Source: Parvibaculum sp035325945 (GTDB lineage Bacteria > Pseudomonadota > Alphaproteobacteria > Parvibaculales > Parvibaculaceae). From it: a stretch of 24,625 bases of DNA. The DNA lies in contig NZ_DAOKYX010000037.1 in NCBI RefSeq assembly GCF_035325945.1, forward strand, positions 1 through 24,625, read 5' to 3'. Positions 1-7,686 of this stretch are shown here, piece after piece; position 1 is the stretch's first letter; each line of letters begins with the position of its first letter. The notes under the pieces are model-generated. The model saw only the letters and a list, made by a program, of their open reading frames with translations. It was not told the origin of the DNA and did not search any database. The position numbers and the translations under genes were made by a program.

Positions 1-78
1 CTCAAACCAGCCATCGCGGTCATGCGCGGCATCCTCGCGGGATGGCAGGGGAAGTTCGGACGAAGCGCGTTTTATTGA
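1..78 (+). CDS. C-terminal end of an upstream forward gene (partial)
   Basis: The frame that is open from base 1 reads through 25 codons and ends at TGA 76-78. The peptide ends in GKFGRSAFY and contains the segment AVMRGILAGW. This basic and aromatic ending resembles the tails of family 2 glycosyltransferases, which would suit the neighbouring polysaccharide genes, but 25 residues are too few to assign a family. The next gene (ligase-like, 207) runs in the same direction 128 bases later, so the two could be co-transcribed. The call rests on an uninterrupted frame entering from the edge, so it is tentative. Confidence 0.45.
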   Translation, partial: LKPAIAVMRGILAGWQGKFGRSAFY

Positions 79-175
79 ACGCCGTTCGATGATCGCCGCG
101 CGAGCTCCGTCGGCTGGCAGGCGGGCGCTCTCTCAACTAACATCCGGCCCCATGTCGCGTGGGCGCGCGATGAAC

Positions 176-189
176 CACATGAGCATGTG
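176..189. promoter_or_regulatory. Inverted repeat before the ligase-like gene
   Basis: CACATG-AG-CATGTG is a perfect 6-base inverted repeat with a 2-base spacer. It lies 17 bases before the ATG at 207 and just upstream of the GAGGGGG ribosome binding site. It could be a small operator or an mRNA hairpin. No clear sigma70 boxes are visible in 79-206. A repeat this short can arise by chance. Confidence 0.25.
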
Positions 190-206
190 AGGGGAATGAG
201 GGGGAC

Positions 207-1655
207 ATGAGCGGCAGCAGCACAGGGCCCGCAACCGCCGGAGAGCTCGGACAGAGCTCCGTGCAGGTCCGTCCGCGCGGCGCGGAAGAGTGGCTCTTCC
301 GCACTCTCATCCTCGTGGTGGCGCTCGCGCCGCTCCCCCTCGGCAGCAACCGCCCTCTGCCCGCCGCACTTCTGGCGCTTGCCGCCGGCCTTCTGCTCGC
401 GCTCTGGGGCGGCCTTGCGCATTTCGGACGCCTGCGCGTCTCCGTTCCCCTCTCGCGCATTGCCTGGCCGGCCGCGCTCTATGCGCTCGCCTGCCTGTGG
501 ATCGTCATGCAATGGGTTCCGGCGGCTCCGAACATTCTCGCGGATCCCATCTGGGCGGAGGCATCCCGTCTCCTCGGGACCGAGCTGCCGCAACGCATCT
601 CGGTCAACCCCGAAGCGACGGTTACCGGCCTCATGCACCTTCTCACCTATGCCGCGACCTTCTGGCTCGCCCTGCAGCTCGCGCGCGACGAGGATCGCGC
701 GCGGCGCGGTATCCATGCGGTCGCAATTATTGGCTGCGCCTATGCGCTCTACGGTCTCGTGGTCTATCTCAGCGGCAATGAATGGATCCTGATCTATCGC
801 AAATGGTCCTATGCGGATTCACTGACGAGCACATTCGTGAACCGCAATTCCTTCGCGACCTTTGCGGGCCTCTGCCTGCTCTGCGCCGTGCACCTGCTGC
901 TCGCGCGCACCCGGCATCTGCTGGGTCTGAACCGGCCGGCCCGCATCAAGGCAGCGCTGCTGATCGAGGAACTCACCGTGCGCTCGGGCTGGGTGACCAT
1001 GGCCGTGCTTGCGCTCTCGATCGCGCTCGTGCTCACGGCCTCGCGCGCGGGCGTCATGTCCTCGATGGCGGGGCTTCTATGTCTCGCCGGCGCCCATCTG
1101 AGCCGCCGCTCGACAAGCGCGGCGCAGATGACGCTCGTCGCGGCAATTCTGGCGGCGATCGTTGCGACGTCGTTTGCCACCAGCGGCGAACTTCTGGCGA
1201 AGCGCTCGCGCCTCGACGATGTCGACAATTCCTTTGCCGATCGCAACCAGACCTACGCTCTGACGCTCGATGCCATCAGGGCCACGCCGTGGACGGGCAC
1301 AGGCTTCGGCACATTCGCCGATGTCTTTCCCGCTTATCGCAATGACGATCGCCCGCAGGTCACCTGGGACAAGGCGCACAATACCTATCTGGAAAACGCG
1401 CTGGAACTCGGCATACCCGCGGCGCTCGCGCTTGGTCTTTCCATCGCGCTGCTGGTCCTGCGCGCGGCGAAAGGCATTCGGGAAAGGCGGCGGGGAAAGG
1501 CCCAGCCCGCCATCGGTTTCGCGGCGGGCATCATCGTCGGCCTGCATTCTCTGGTCGATTTCAGCCTGCAGATACCGGCAGTCTCGGTTCTCTTCGCATT
1601 CCTGCTCGGCCTCGCGGTCAGCCAGTCCTGGCCACGATCGGCGGCCCGCGGCTGA
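207..1655 (+). CDS. O-antigen ligase / Wzy-like polymerase family membrane protein
   Basis: This 482-residue polytopic inner-membrane protein has many hydrophobic segments separated by short charged loops, starting near residue 30 and ending near residue 475. It has the hallmarks of the Wzy_C/WaaL family (PF04932): a SRAG segment near residue 279, a large periplasmic loop around residues 320-395 containing DRNQTYALTLDAIRATP and GTGFGTF, and the AHNTYLENALELGIP segment near residue 388. Family members join lipid-linked glycan units, either as polymerase (Wzy) or as ligase to lipid A core or protein (WaaL, PglL). Sequence alone does not separate these roles. Beside a Wzc kinase and an OPX protein, the polymerase role is most likely. 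The start at 207 has a strong GAGGGGG ribosome binding site 2 bases upstream of ACATG. The gene converges with the reverse gene ending at 1660, leaving only 4 bases between the two stops. Confidence 0.85.
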   Translation: MSGSSTGPATAGELGQSSVQVRPRGAEEWLFRTLILVVALAPLPLGSNRPLPAALLALAAGLLLALWGGLAHFGRLRVSVPLSRIAWPAALYALACLWIVMQWVPAAPNILADPIWAEASRLLGTELPQRISVNPEATVTGLMHLLTYAATFWLALQLARDEDRARRGIHAVAIIGCAYALYGLVVYLSGNEWILIYRKWSYADSLTSTFVNRNSFATFAGLCLLCAVHLLLARTRHLLGLNRPARIKAALLIEELTVRSGWVTMAVLALSIALVLTASRAGVMSSMAGLLCLAGAHLSRRSTSAAQMTLVAAILAAIVATSFATSGELLAKRSRLDDVDNSFADRNQTYALTLDAIRATPWTGTGFGTFADVFPAYRNDDRPQVTWDKAHNTYLENALELGIPAALALGLSIALLVLRAAKGIRERRRGKAQPAIGFAAGIIVGLHSLVDFSLQIPAVSVLFAFLLGLAVSQSWPRSAARG

Positions 1656-1659
1656 AGCC

Positions 1660-2406
1660 TCAGCGTGCGGCGGCAGCGGCAGCCGCGCGCACACGCGCGT
1701 CGAACTGCGTTATGTCGGCTTCCGAGGCGAGCGCATGGCGGCGGATCACAGCACGTGCGCGGAAATCCGATGCGAGATAGATGGAAACCAGCTCACTCTT
1801 GAGCGCATGGCTCTCCCACAGGAGGCGGAGCTCCCGCCCCGCATCCGAGCGCAGATCGTCCGGCATCCCGTCCCAGTCGCGGAGCATGAGCTGGGCGCGG
1901 ATCGCCATGCTCGCCGCCTCCCTTGGCGCCGTCAGATAAGACATGCGCAACAGGCCAGCGACTTCCCCGGACGGCGCGGCGCGCGCCGCCTCCACCGCCG
2001 CCAGAAGGCTCCAGCCAAGCCCGCGATTGGGCGCCGCCGCAACCATGCGCCGCAACGACGCGGCAGCCTCCGCCAGCCATTCGTCCGTGGACGAACCGCC
2101 CTCGGCTGCATCCGCCAGCCTGATTACCAGCCGCGCGCATTCCTGTTGCAGATAGGCGTCGCCGCCAAGTGCGCGCGCCGCCGCGCAATAATCGGCTCGC
2201 GCGTCGGCGAGAACCGGCGGCTCGATTGCGATCGAAGGATTATCGAGCGCGGCAGGGATGCGATCGGACCAGCCCGCTATGCCGAGATAGGCATGGATGC
2301 GCGGCAGCGCCATCAGCATGAGGCCGACGCCAGCAGCCAGCGCCAGCCCCGCGGCCCATCGCGTCCGCCGCGAAGGGTGCTTCGCCGCTTCGCCCCGCGC
2401 GGCCAT
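1660..2406 (-). CDS. One-helix membrane protein coupled to the Wzc gene, function unknown
   Basis: This protein has about 248 residues. I chose the ATG at 2406 because it follows the Wzc stop codon (2408-2410) by one base (TGAGATG), the classic layout for translational coupling. An in-frame ATG at 2466 would overlap the Wzc tail by about 60 bases and is less likely. A basic N-terminus (KHPSRRTRW) precedes one hydrophobic helix at about residues 17-38. The rest is Ala- and Leu-rich, predicted helical and extracytoplasmic, with paired cysteines in the ADYCAAAR and QQECARL segments, and it ends in an Ala run. I recognise no family. Its position makes an accessory role in polysaccharide polymerisation or export likely, perhaps as a partner of Wzc or of the ligase-like protein encoded convergently beside it. 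Confidence 0.7.
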   Translation of the reverse strand: MAARGEAAKHPSRRTRWAAGLALAAGVGLMLMALPRIHAYLGIAGWSDRIPAALDNPSIAIEPPVLADARADYCAAARALGGDAYLQQECARLVIRLADAAEGGSSTDEWLAEAAASLRRMVAAAPNRGLGWSLLAAVEAARAAPSGEVAGLLRMSYLTAPREAASMAIRAQLMLRDWDGMPDDLRSDAGRELRLLWESHALKSELVSIYLASDFRARAVIRRHALASEADITQFDARVRAAAAAAAR

Positions 2407-2407
2407 C

Positions 2408-4657
2408 TCAGTTCGAATAGTAGCGGCTGTAGCGTCCGTAGTAATATCCGGCACCGCCATAGCCATATTGCGCCTGCCGGGCCGTATCGACCACGGTCAG
2501 GATCGCGCCCGCAATATCGGCATCGAAGGCGCGCAGTTCCTTGACGGCGCCCGATGCTGCCTCGCGCGGCGTCTCGTTCCAGCGAACGACGAAGATCGTC
2601 TTGTCCGCGATCTGCGCCAGAACGCGCGAATCGGAAACCGGCAGAACGGGCGCCGTATCGAGCACGACGAGATCGTAAGCTTCGCGCGCCTCGCGCAGGA
2701 TACGCCGCATCTGCGCCGAGCCGAGCACATCCGGCGGGTTCGCCGCGCCAGAGGCCACGGGAATGAAATCGAGGCCCGAAGGCGCGTCCTTGACGACCAC
2801 GTCACCAAAGCCCGCACGGCCCGCCAGACATTCGACCAGCCCTTCCTTTGGCTGCTTCATGCGGAGCGCGCGATGGACGGAAGGGTGCCGAAGGTCGCAA
2901 TCGACCAGGAGAACCCGCTGGCCCGATTGCGCCGCCGCACGCGCGAAGCTCACCGCCGTCGTCGTCTTGCCCTCATTGGGAAGAGCCGAGGTGAAGAGAA
3001 CGACCTTCGGCGGGTTGTCCACGCTTGAGAGCGACAGTGCGCTGCGCAGGCTCCGCAGCGCCTCCGCATAGGCCGACAAGGGTTTTCGCAAAAGATACTC
3101 ATGGGGCAGCATCGGCTTGCCGTTCTCGCCTGTCTCCGCCGGAATGACGGGAACCGAGACGAGATGAGGCAGGCTCAGAATCTCCTCGAGCTGACTGCCT
3201 GTCTGCACACCATTGTCCAGACGTTCGAGCAGAAGCGCGACGCCGACGCCGGCGATCAGCGAAATGACGGCCGAGATACCGAACACGATGCCCTTTTGGG
3301 GGAAGGAGGGCGCAACCGGCGGCACCGCCTCGGAGATGACGCGCGCATCGGCGGTCTGGAGATCCTGCTGCTGCGAAGTCTCCTTGAAGCGGTTGAGGAA
3401 GGATTCGTAAACGGCCTTGTTGGCGGCCGCCTCGCGCTCCAGCTCGCGCAGCTTCACTTCCGCCTGGCCGTGCTGGCCTTGCGTGTCCTGCAATTCCTTC
3501 AGGCTGCTCTCGAGCGCCTTGACGCGCGTATCCGCGATCGCCGCCTCATTGGCGATGCTGTCGACGATGCGCCTCACTTCGGCGCTGATCTGGGCCTGAA
3601 GGTCGCGCCGCTGCGCCTCGATATTGACGATCGCGGGATGCCGCGGCCCGTATTTCGTCGAGAGGTCGGCCTTCTTGCTGGCAAGCTCCGCCTGCTGCTG
3701 CCTGAGATCCGAAATCGTCTTCGACTGGAGCACATCGACAACGGATTCGATACTGCCGCCGCTGCCGAGAATCTGCCGCGCGCGGGAATATTTCGCCTGC
3801 TTTTCAGCGCGGTCGGCGCGCGCGAGAATGAGCTGCGCGTTGAGTTCCGAAAGCTGCTGCTCGGTGATGGTCGAGCCCCGCGAGCTTTGCAGCCCGTTCT
3901 GCGTGCGGTAAAGCTCGACTGCCCGCTCGGAATCGGAAACCTGCTGTCTCAGCCCTTCGAGCCGCTGCGAGAGCCATTCATTGGCCTGCCTCGTCGCATT
4001 GAATTTCGCTTCGAGCTGGTCGAGCACATAGGTCTCGGCGATCGCATTGGCGATCTTCGCCGCCTTCAGCGGATCGCGCGACGTGAAGTTCACATCGATG
4101 ATATAGGTCATGCCCCGGCGGCGAATCCGTTCCGCATCGACGAAGCTGTCGATGACGGCATCCATCGCCATTTCCTGCCGGCGCTCGGGCGTGAGTTCGG
4201 CATCGGCCTCGAAAAGCGAAGCCATCCATTCGCGCGGATCGAGCCAGGAGAGCAGCGAGGTCTTCGCCAGCTCGGCGTTGAATTCTTCGTCCTCGATGAG
4301 ATTGAGCTTCTCGACGACCCGCCGCGCGATGGAGCGCGAGCTCATCACCTCGACGTGGCTGTCCGTCGTGGCGGAATCGGCGGGGAGCCCGGACATCACA
4401 GCCGTGAAATCGACGACCTGGGTGCGCTCCGGATCGAGCAGAACAAGCGCATGCGCCGTATAGCGAGGCGTCATCTGGAACACGGTGATCATGACGATCG
4501 CCGTGAGGCCCGCCGCGATGCCCGCGATGACCTTGACGCGCCGCCTCAGGGCACGGGCGATTTCAAGCAGATCGAATTCGATCATCTGCCGATTCAGGCT
4601 CATCCCCTCGGCCTGAACCGCACTGGAGTGCATCTGGTCTTTCAGCGGCGCGTTCAT
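2408..4657 (-). CDS. Wzc/GumC-type polysaccharide copolymerase with C-terminal BY-kinase domain
   Basis: This 749-residue inner-membrane protein controls chain length and export of exopolysaccharide. An N-terminal Wzz domain has a first membrane helix near residues 42-60. A long periplasmic coiled-coil region follows at about 190-440. A second membrane helix lies near 455-480. The cytoplasmic bacterial tyrosine kinase domain comes last, with Walker A ALPNEGKTTT near 556, Walker A' LLVDCDLRHP near 580 and Walker B LVVLDTAPVLPVSD near 662. The tail is a tyrosine cluster (QYGYGG, YYYGRYSRYY), the usual autophosphorylation site in proteobacterial fused kinases. Cycles of phosphorylation and dephosphorylation of that tail set polymer output. 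An intrinsic terminator hairpin sits about 45 bases upstream, between it and the beta-barrel gene. No classical low-molecular-weight tyrosine phosphatase (Wzb) is present in the window. Confidence 0.93.
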   Translation of the reverse strand: MNAPLKDQMHSSAVQAEGMSLNRQMIEFDLLEIARALRRRVKVIAGIAAGLTAIVMITVFQMTPRYTAHALVLLDPERTQVVDFTAVMSGLPADSATTDSHVEVMSSRSIARRVVEKLNLIEDEEFNAELAKTSLLSWLDPREWMASLFEADAELTPERRQEMAMDAVIDSFVDAERIRRRGMTYIIDVNFTSRDPLKAAKIANAIAETYVLDQLEAKFNATRQANEWLSQRLEGLRQQVSDSERAVELYRTQNGLQSSRGSTITEQQLSELNAQLILARADRAEKQAKYSRARQILGSGGSIESVVDVLQSKTISDLRQQQAELASKKADLSTKYGPRHPAIVNIEAQRRDLQAQISAEVRRIVDSIANEAAIADTRVKALESSLKELQDTQGQHGQAEVKLRELEREAAANKAVYESFLNRFKETSQQQDLQTADARVISEAVPPVAPSFPQKGIVFGISAVISLIAGVGVALLLERLDNGVQTGSQLEEILSLPHLVSVPVIPAETGENGKPMLPHEYLLRKPLSAYAEALRSLRSALSLSSVDNPPKVVLFTSALPNEGKTTTAVSFARAAAQSGQRVLLVDCDLRHPSVHRALRMKQPKEGLVECLAGRAGFGDVVVKDAPSGLDFIPVASGAANPPDVLGSAQMRRILREAREAYDLVVLDTAPVLPVSDSRVLAQIADKTIFVVRWNETPREAASGAVKELRAFDADIAGAILTVVDTARQAQYGYGGAGYYYGRYSRYYSN

Positions 4658-4701
4658 CTTCTTCGAGCATCCAGTTACAGGAGGTGAGCATCAGCTCGGG
4701 T

Positions 4702-4740
4702 AAAATAAAAGGCAGGCAACGGTTCCCCCGCCACCTGCCT
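4702..4740 (-). terminator. Strong intrinsic terminator between the beta-barrel gene and Wzc
   Basis: Read on the reverse strand, arms at 4740-4728 and 4722-4710 pair over 13 positions: seven Watson-Crick pairs (AGGCAGG/CCTGCCT) and then six pairs that include three G-U wobbles. The loop is five bases. The hairpin is followed directly by a T-rich run (TTTATTTT, 4709-4702). It lies 33 bases after the beta-barrel stop codon and 44 bases before the Wzc start. It should end or attenuate transcription entering Wzc, which implies partial read-through or a separate Wzc promoter. Confidence 0.8.
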
Positions 4741-4772
4741 CTGATCGCCTGACGAATCTGCCGTGACGTCCG

Positions 4773-6098
4773 TCAAAGCTGTCCGCGGATCGTGAACATG
4801 ACGCGGTTGCGCGAATAGTCGGCACCGGCAGCGTTGGAATCCCGCTTCGTGTAGTCGTAGTCGAGCCCCATTGCCACAAACCGGTTCAGGAGGTAGCTGA
4901 CGCCGACCCCGCCGCCATAATAGTCGTCCTTGCGCGTCGCGCCCTTGTAGTCGTCATTCTCATAGGAGAGGTCGCCACGAAGGATCACGTTCCGCAGGAG
5001 TTCGTGATCGATCCCGACACCGACGACCTGCCGGAGATAGCCCGACGTACCGCCGAGATCCGATTCCTCGATGGTCGATGCCGCATTGAAGCGAACCGTG
5101 CTCAGCGGAGTCACGTACCAGTTGACATTGGCCCCGTAGGACAGGCCAGTCACATCGCTCAGCCCCGCCGCATCGTAGTTCTGGCGCTGATAGCCGACAT
5201 AGACCTCGCCCGATGCGAGAGTGGAAAGCTTGAAGCGCGAACCGACAACGGCCTCATAGCCTTTCGAATCGCGATCCTGGATCGGCATGCCGATATCGTA
5301 GCGGCGCTGATTGAGGCTGCCCTGAACGAAGACGTTGGTGTCGGGCGAAACGTCATAGCCGGCGCGCAGCTTCTGCGTATAGACGTCGCGGTCGCGCAGA
5401 TCCTCGTCGAGGATCGGCCCGGCCGTCGATGCGACGTCCTCGTAGTTGAGCCGTGTATAGGCGGCGCCCAGCGTCGTGGTCACGCGGTTGAAGCGCTGGT
5501 TGAAGGCGATGCTCGCATCCGTCTGCTTGTACTCGACCGGCTCCGCCGCCGTCGTGGACGAGAAGGTCGCCGAGCCGCGATCTTCATGCTTCTGCGCATG
5601 GGAGAGGGCGCCCGTCACATTCGTGTCGCGCAGAATGTCGAGGCGGCCGTCCATGCCGAAATCATAGTCGGTCTTGTTCTCGCTCGAATGGTCCGCGAAG
5701 TAGGAGCGCTGGAGCCCGGCAGTCAGGTTGAGCGAGTGGCGGCTCCAGGTCGAGATCACATCGACGCGCGGGCGCACGCTGGTGATGAAATCGCTGTCCT
5801 TGTTGTTCTCGGTGGCGAAGATGTTGTCGTCGTAGGTTTCAGCGACCTCGAGCGAGGGGAGAACCACGAACGACCCCGCACGAAGGCCGATGGCGTCATA
5901 GCCGGGCCGCGCTCTCTCGCGCACGCCCTGTCCGCGCAGATCCTGCGTTTCGGCGGCGCCCGCAGGGGCCATGCCCGAACCGCTCCAGTTCTTCGCCCCC
6001 GTATTGGCGGTGAGATCGGCGGCCATGGCGCCGCCCGCGCCTGCCACCAGCAGCAAAGCGGTCGTCGTCAACAGCGAGCGAAAGGGAACATGCGGCAT
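4773..6098 (-). CDS. Outer-membrane beta-barrel protein (BBP2-like) of the polysaccharide locus
   Basis: This exported protein has about 441 residues. The ATG at 6098 is favoured over the ATG at 6110 because GAGG lies 6 bases before it; the longer form would add only MRPE. The signal peptide is MPHVPFRSLLTTTALLLVAG, with cleavage after GGAMA. The mature protein is made of alternating beta strands with aromatic ends (SLEVAETYDDNIFAT, LNLTAGLQRSYFADH, YDVSPDTNVFVQGSL, FVAMGLDYDYTKRDS) and finishes RVMFTIRGQL, the amphipathic last strand of an outer-membrane barrel. It resembles the putative beta-barrel porin 2 family (PF10082), often found in alphaproteobacterial exopolysaccharide clusters. Its place between the OPX gene and Wzc suggests that it forms or supports the outer-membrane exit pore for the polymer. 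That role is inferred. Confidence 0.8.
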   Translation of the reverse strand: MPHVPFRSLLTTTALLLVAGAGGAMAADLTANTGAKNWSGSGMAPAGAAETQDLRGQGVRERARPGYDAIGLRAGSFVVLPSLEVAETYDDNIFATENNKDSDFITSVRPRVDVISTWSRHSLNLTAGLQRSYFADHSSENKTDYDFGMDGRLDILRDTNVTGALSHAQKHEDRGSATFSSTTAAEPVEYKQTDASIAFNQRFNRVTTTLGAAYTRLNYEDVASTAGPILDEDLRDRDVYTQKLRAGYDVSPDTNVFVQGSLNQRRYDIGMPIQDRDSKGYEAVVGSRFKLSTLASGEVYVGYQRQNYDAAGLSDVTGLSYGANVNWYVTPLSTVRFNAASTIEESDLGGTSGYLRQVVGVGIDHELLRNVILRGDLSYENDDYKGATRKDDYYGGGVGVSYLLNRFVAMGLDYDYTKRDSNAAGADYSRNRVMFTIRGQL

Positions 6099-6137
6099 TT
6101 CTGGCCTCATAACTTTCGGGATTTCGGGAGGTGCGGA

Positions 6138-6156
6138 AGAGAGCTGCCCGCTCTCT
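6138..6156. other. Short hairpin between the small secreted protein and the beta-barrel gene
   Basis: AGAGAGC-TGCCC-GCTCTCT is a perfect 7-base inverted repeat with a 5-base loop, in the 135-base gap 6111-6245. No T-run follows on the reverse strand, so it does not look like an intrinsic terminator. It would lie in the leader of the beta-barrel mRNA, where it could affect mRNA stability or processing. Confidence 0.3.
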
Positions 6157-6245
6157 CCCGGCCTTGATTCGGAGAAAGCCCCCTTCCCTCACGATCGGCA
6201 AGCCCATCGGGCAGCCGCTCGCAAACCGGCCGGAGACTGATGAAA

Positions 6246-6731
6246 TCAATTCGGGCTGGCGGTGCCGCCCGAGCTCTGCGTGCCGCCATTGACGCCGACA
6301 ACGGTGGTCGGGGCGGTGCCGCCCGGCGCGCCTTCGCCCGAGCTCTCGCCGCTACTCACCGTGGAGGCATAGGCGTCCTTCACGCTCGGCTCGGCGCTGG
6401 CGACGAGGTCCGAAATCTTGGCTGCATGTTCGGGGTTGGAAAGGCCGAGCGTCGAGGCCGCCATGCCAAGACCCTTGCCGACAGCGGCCTTCTGCGCGGG
6501 CGTGGCGCTGTCCAGACCGGCGAGAACGGCCTCAGCCGTAGCGACCGGATCGCTCGAATTGGTGATGAGATCCGCGATGGCCGCCGCCAGCGCGTCCCCG
6601 CCCTCCGGATTGGCCGTGAGCACGGTGCTCAGATCGATTGCCGCTTCAGCCCGCGCCTGTCCCGGGATGGCGACCGATGCTCCAATGAGCAGGCCCGCCG
6701 CGAGCGCCGCCGCACAAAAACTCTTCATCAT
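6246..6731 (-). CDS. Small secreted protein of unknown function in the export locus
   Basis: This protein has 161 residues, starting MMKSF. A clear signal peptide (CAAALAAGLLIGASVAIPGQARA) is cleaved near residue 28. The mature part is helical and Ala-rich up to about residue 115 (LTANPEGGDALAAAIADL, AGLDSATPAQKAAVGKGLG). It then ends in a disordered tail of Gly, Ser and Thr. I recognise no domain. A GAGGGGG ribosome binding site lies about 10 bases upstream of the ATG. A good sigma70-like promoter stands about 65 bases further up, so it heads its own transcription unit, probably running on into the beta-barrel gene. The single Cys is inside the signal peptide without a convincing lipobox, so it is probably a soluble periplasmic or released protein. 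Confidence 0.75.
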   Translation of the reverse strand: MMKSFCAAALAAGLLIGASVAIPGQARAEAAIDLSTVLTANPEGGDALAAAIADLITNSSDPVATAEAVLAGLDSATPAQKAAVGKGLGMAASTLGLSNPEHAAKISDLVASAEPSVKDAYASTVSSGESSGEGAPGGTAPTTVVGVNGGTQSSGGTASPN

Positions 6732-6798
6732 GGCGTTAGTCCCCCTCAGCCAAGCATCGATGAGGCCGTGCCTCGATCGCGATACTCTGATTTGCCCA

Positions 6799-6827
6799 AT
6801 AGCATAACACGCATTTTACCCTGTCAA
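6799..6827 (-). promoter_or_regulatory. Sigma70-like promoter of the small secreted protein
   Basis: On the reverse strand a perfect TTGACA (-35, 6827-6822) is followed by a 17-base spacer and TGCTAT (-10, 6804-6799). It sits in an AT-richer patch (about 6790-6900) of a GC-rich window. Transcription would begin near 6791, giving a leader of about 60 bases to the ATG at 6731. The -35 box and the spacing are ideal; the -10 box matches the enteric consensus at 3 of 6 positions, which is common in alphaproteobacteria. The remainder of the 241-base gap 6732-6972 shows no gene and no terminator. Confidence 0.6.
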
Positions 6828-6972
6828 AATACGCAGCCAATTCGTTAAGAAAAGGTTACCGCGCGCCGCCAGGGTTTCGGCGCACACGAATGTTTTGTGC
6901 GATATCGGCACATTGTTGTTTCGGGAAAGCGGCATCATGCGCGGCCCGATGTCACGATCAGGGCTAGACGCA

Positions 6973-7578
6973 TCAGAAGAAACGCTCCGGAATCCGCACA
7001 ATATCGCCCGGAAGCACCTTCACCGACTGCATCGCCGGATATTGCACTTCGCCCCCGTCGCCGCGCGTGATGTAAACCGCGTCCGTATTCGCCCGATAGG
7101 TATAGCCGCCGCCAACCGCCACCGCGTTCAGCACCGTCATACCGTTCGTATAAGGATATTGGCCGGGCTTGCTGACCTCGCCGATGATGTAGAACGGCCG
7201 ATAGTTCAGAACCTCGGCGCTCACCCTCGGATTTGTGAGATAGCCGTTCGCCAGATGGTCGGCGACTTCCTTCTCGAACTGGGCGAGCGTCAGCCCTGCC
7301 GCCTGCACCTGCCCGATGAGGGGCAGCGAAACCTTGCCCGAGCCCGTGACGTCGAACTCGCCGGAAAGATCCTGCTCGCCATAGACGATGACCCTGAGCT
7401 TGTCGCCCGTGCCGAGGAAATAATCCGTCGCCAGGTCGCCCGCCACTGCCTGGCCGGCGCCCGCGCCTGATTCGGCACGAACAGGGGCGGCGGCGAAAAC
7501 GACGAGCCCCACCGCCACGGCAACACCGGCAAGCGAGGCGACGGTCCTGCGTGCAAGCGTCGGAAACCAGCTTCTCAT
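6973..7578 (-). CDS. Short periplasmic polysaccharide export protein (OPX, Poly_export plus SLBB)
   Basis: This protein has about 201 residues. The ATG at 7578 (MRSWFPTLARR) is preferred over a TTG one codon earlier. A signal peptide ends near residue 35 (AAAPVRA). The polysaccharide export domain (PF02563) follows at about residues 50-125, with the typical FLGTGDKLRVIVYGEQDL, GKVSLPLIGQVQAAGLT and LTNPRVSAEV. An SLBB repeat comes at about 130-200 (FYIIGEVSKPGQYPY, MTVLNAVAVGGGYTY). Wza-type proteins carry an N-terminal lipid-modified Cys and a C-terminal outer-membrane helix. Here there is no Cys at all and the protein stops right after the SLBB (RIPERFF). It therefore belongs to the short OPX class, which needs another protein to cross the outer membrane. 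It belongs functionally with Wzc and probably with the beta-barrel protein. Confidence 0.9.
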   Translation of the reverse strand: MRSWFPTLARRTVASLAGVAVAVGLVVFAAAPVRAESGAGAGQAVAGDLATDYFLGTGDKLRVIVYGEQDLSGEFDVTGSGKVSLPLIGQVQAAGLTLAQFEKEVADHLANGYLTNPRVSAEVLNYRPFYIIGEVSKPGQYPYTNGMTVLNAVAVGGGYTYRANTDAVYITRGDGGEVQYPAMQSVKVLPGDIVRIPERFF

Positions 7579-7636
7579 CAAGTCTCTCTCTGTTCGGTGA
7601 GGCCGCAGCCCGCTGTCTCCCGGCGATCCGGATATG

Positions 7637-7678
7637 CCTGATTGGTCAGGAACGTAATTGATTCTAGGTCAACTGACC
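7637..7678. promoter_or_regulatory. Pair of inverted repeats upstream of the OPX gene
   Basis: Two inverted repeats sharing GGTCA lie in the 108-base gap between the phosphatase stop and the OPX start: CCTGA-TTGG-TCAGG (7637-7650) and GGTCA-AC-TGACC (7667-7678). On the reverse strand a TTGACC and a TAGAAT occur side by side here, but not with the spacing of a sigma70 promoter. The arrangement could be an operator for regulating the OPX gene. No regulator can be named. Confidence 0.3.
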
Positions 7679-7686
7679 ATGAAGCA

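Noticed and set aside
170..210. Two tiny upstream frames (6 and 4 codons) before the ligase-like gene, the second overlapping its ATG as ATGA
   Set aside because: They lack their own ribosome binding sites and are short enough to arise by chance; there is no sign of a leader-peptide attenuator.
3101..4687. 528-codon forward open frame opposite Wzc
   Set aside because: It shows no motifs, while the reverse strand carries the full Wzz plus BY-kinase set.
7667..7672. TTGACC as the -35 box of an OPX gene promoter
   Set aside because: No -10-like hexamer occurs 16-18 bases downstream on the reverse strand; the nearby TAGAAT is directly adjacent and so cannot pair with it.
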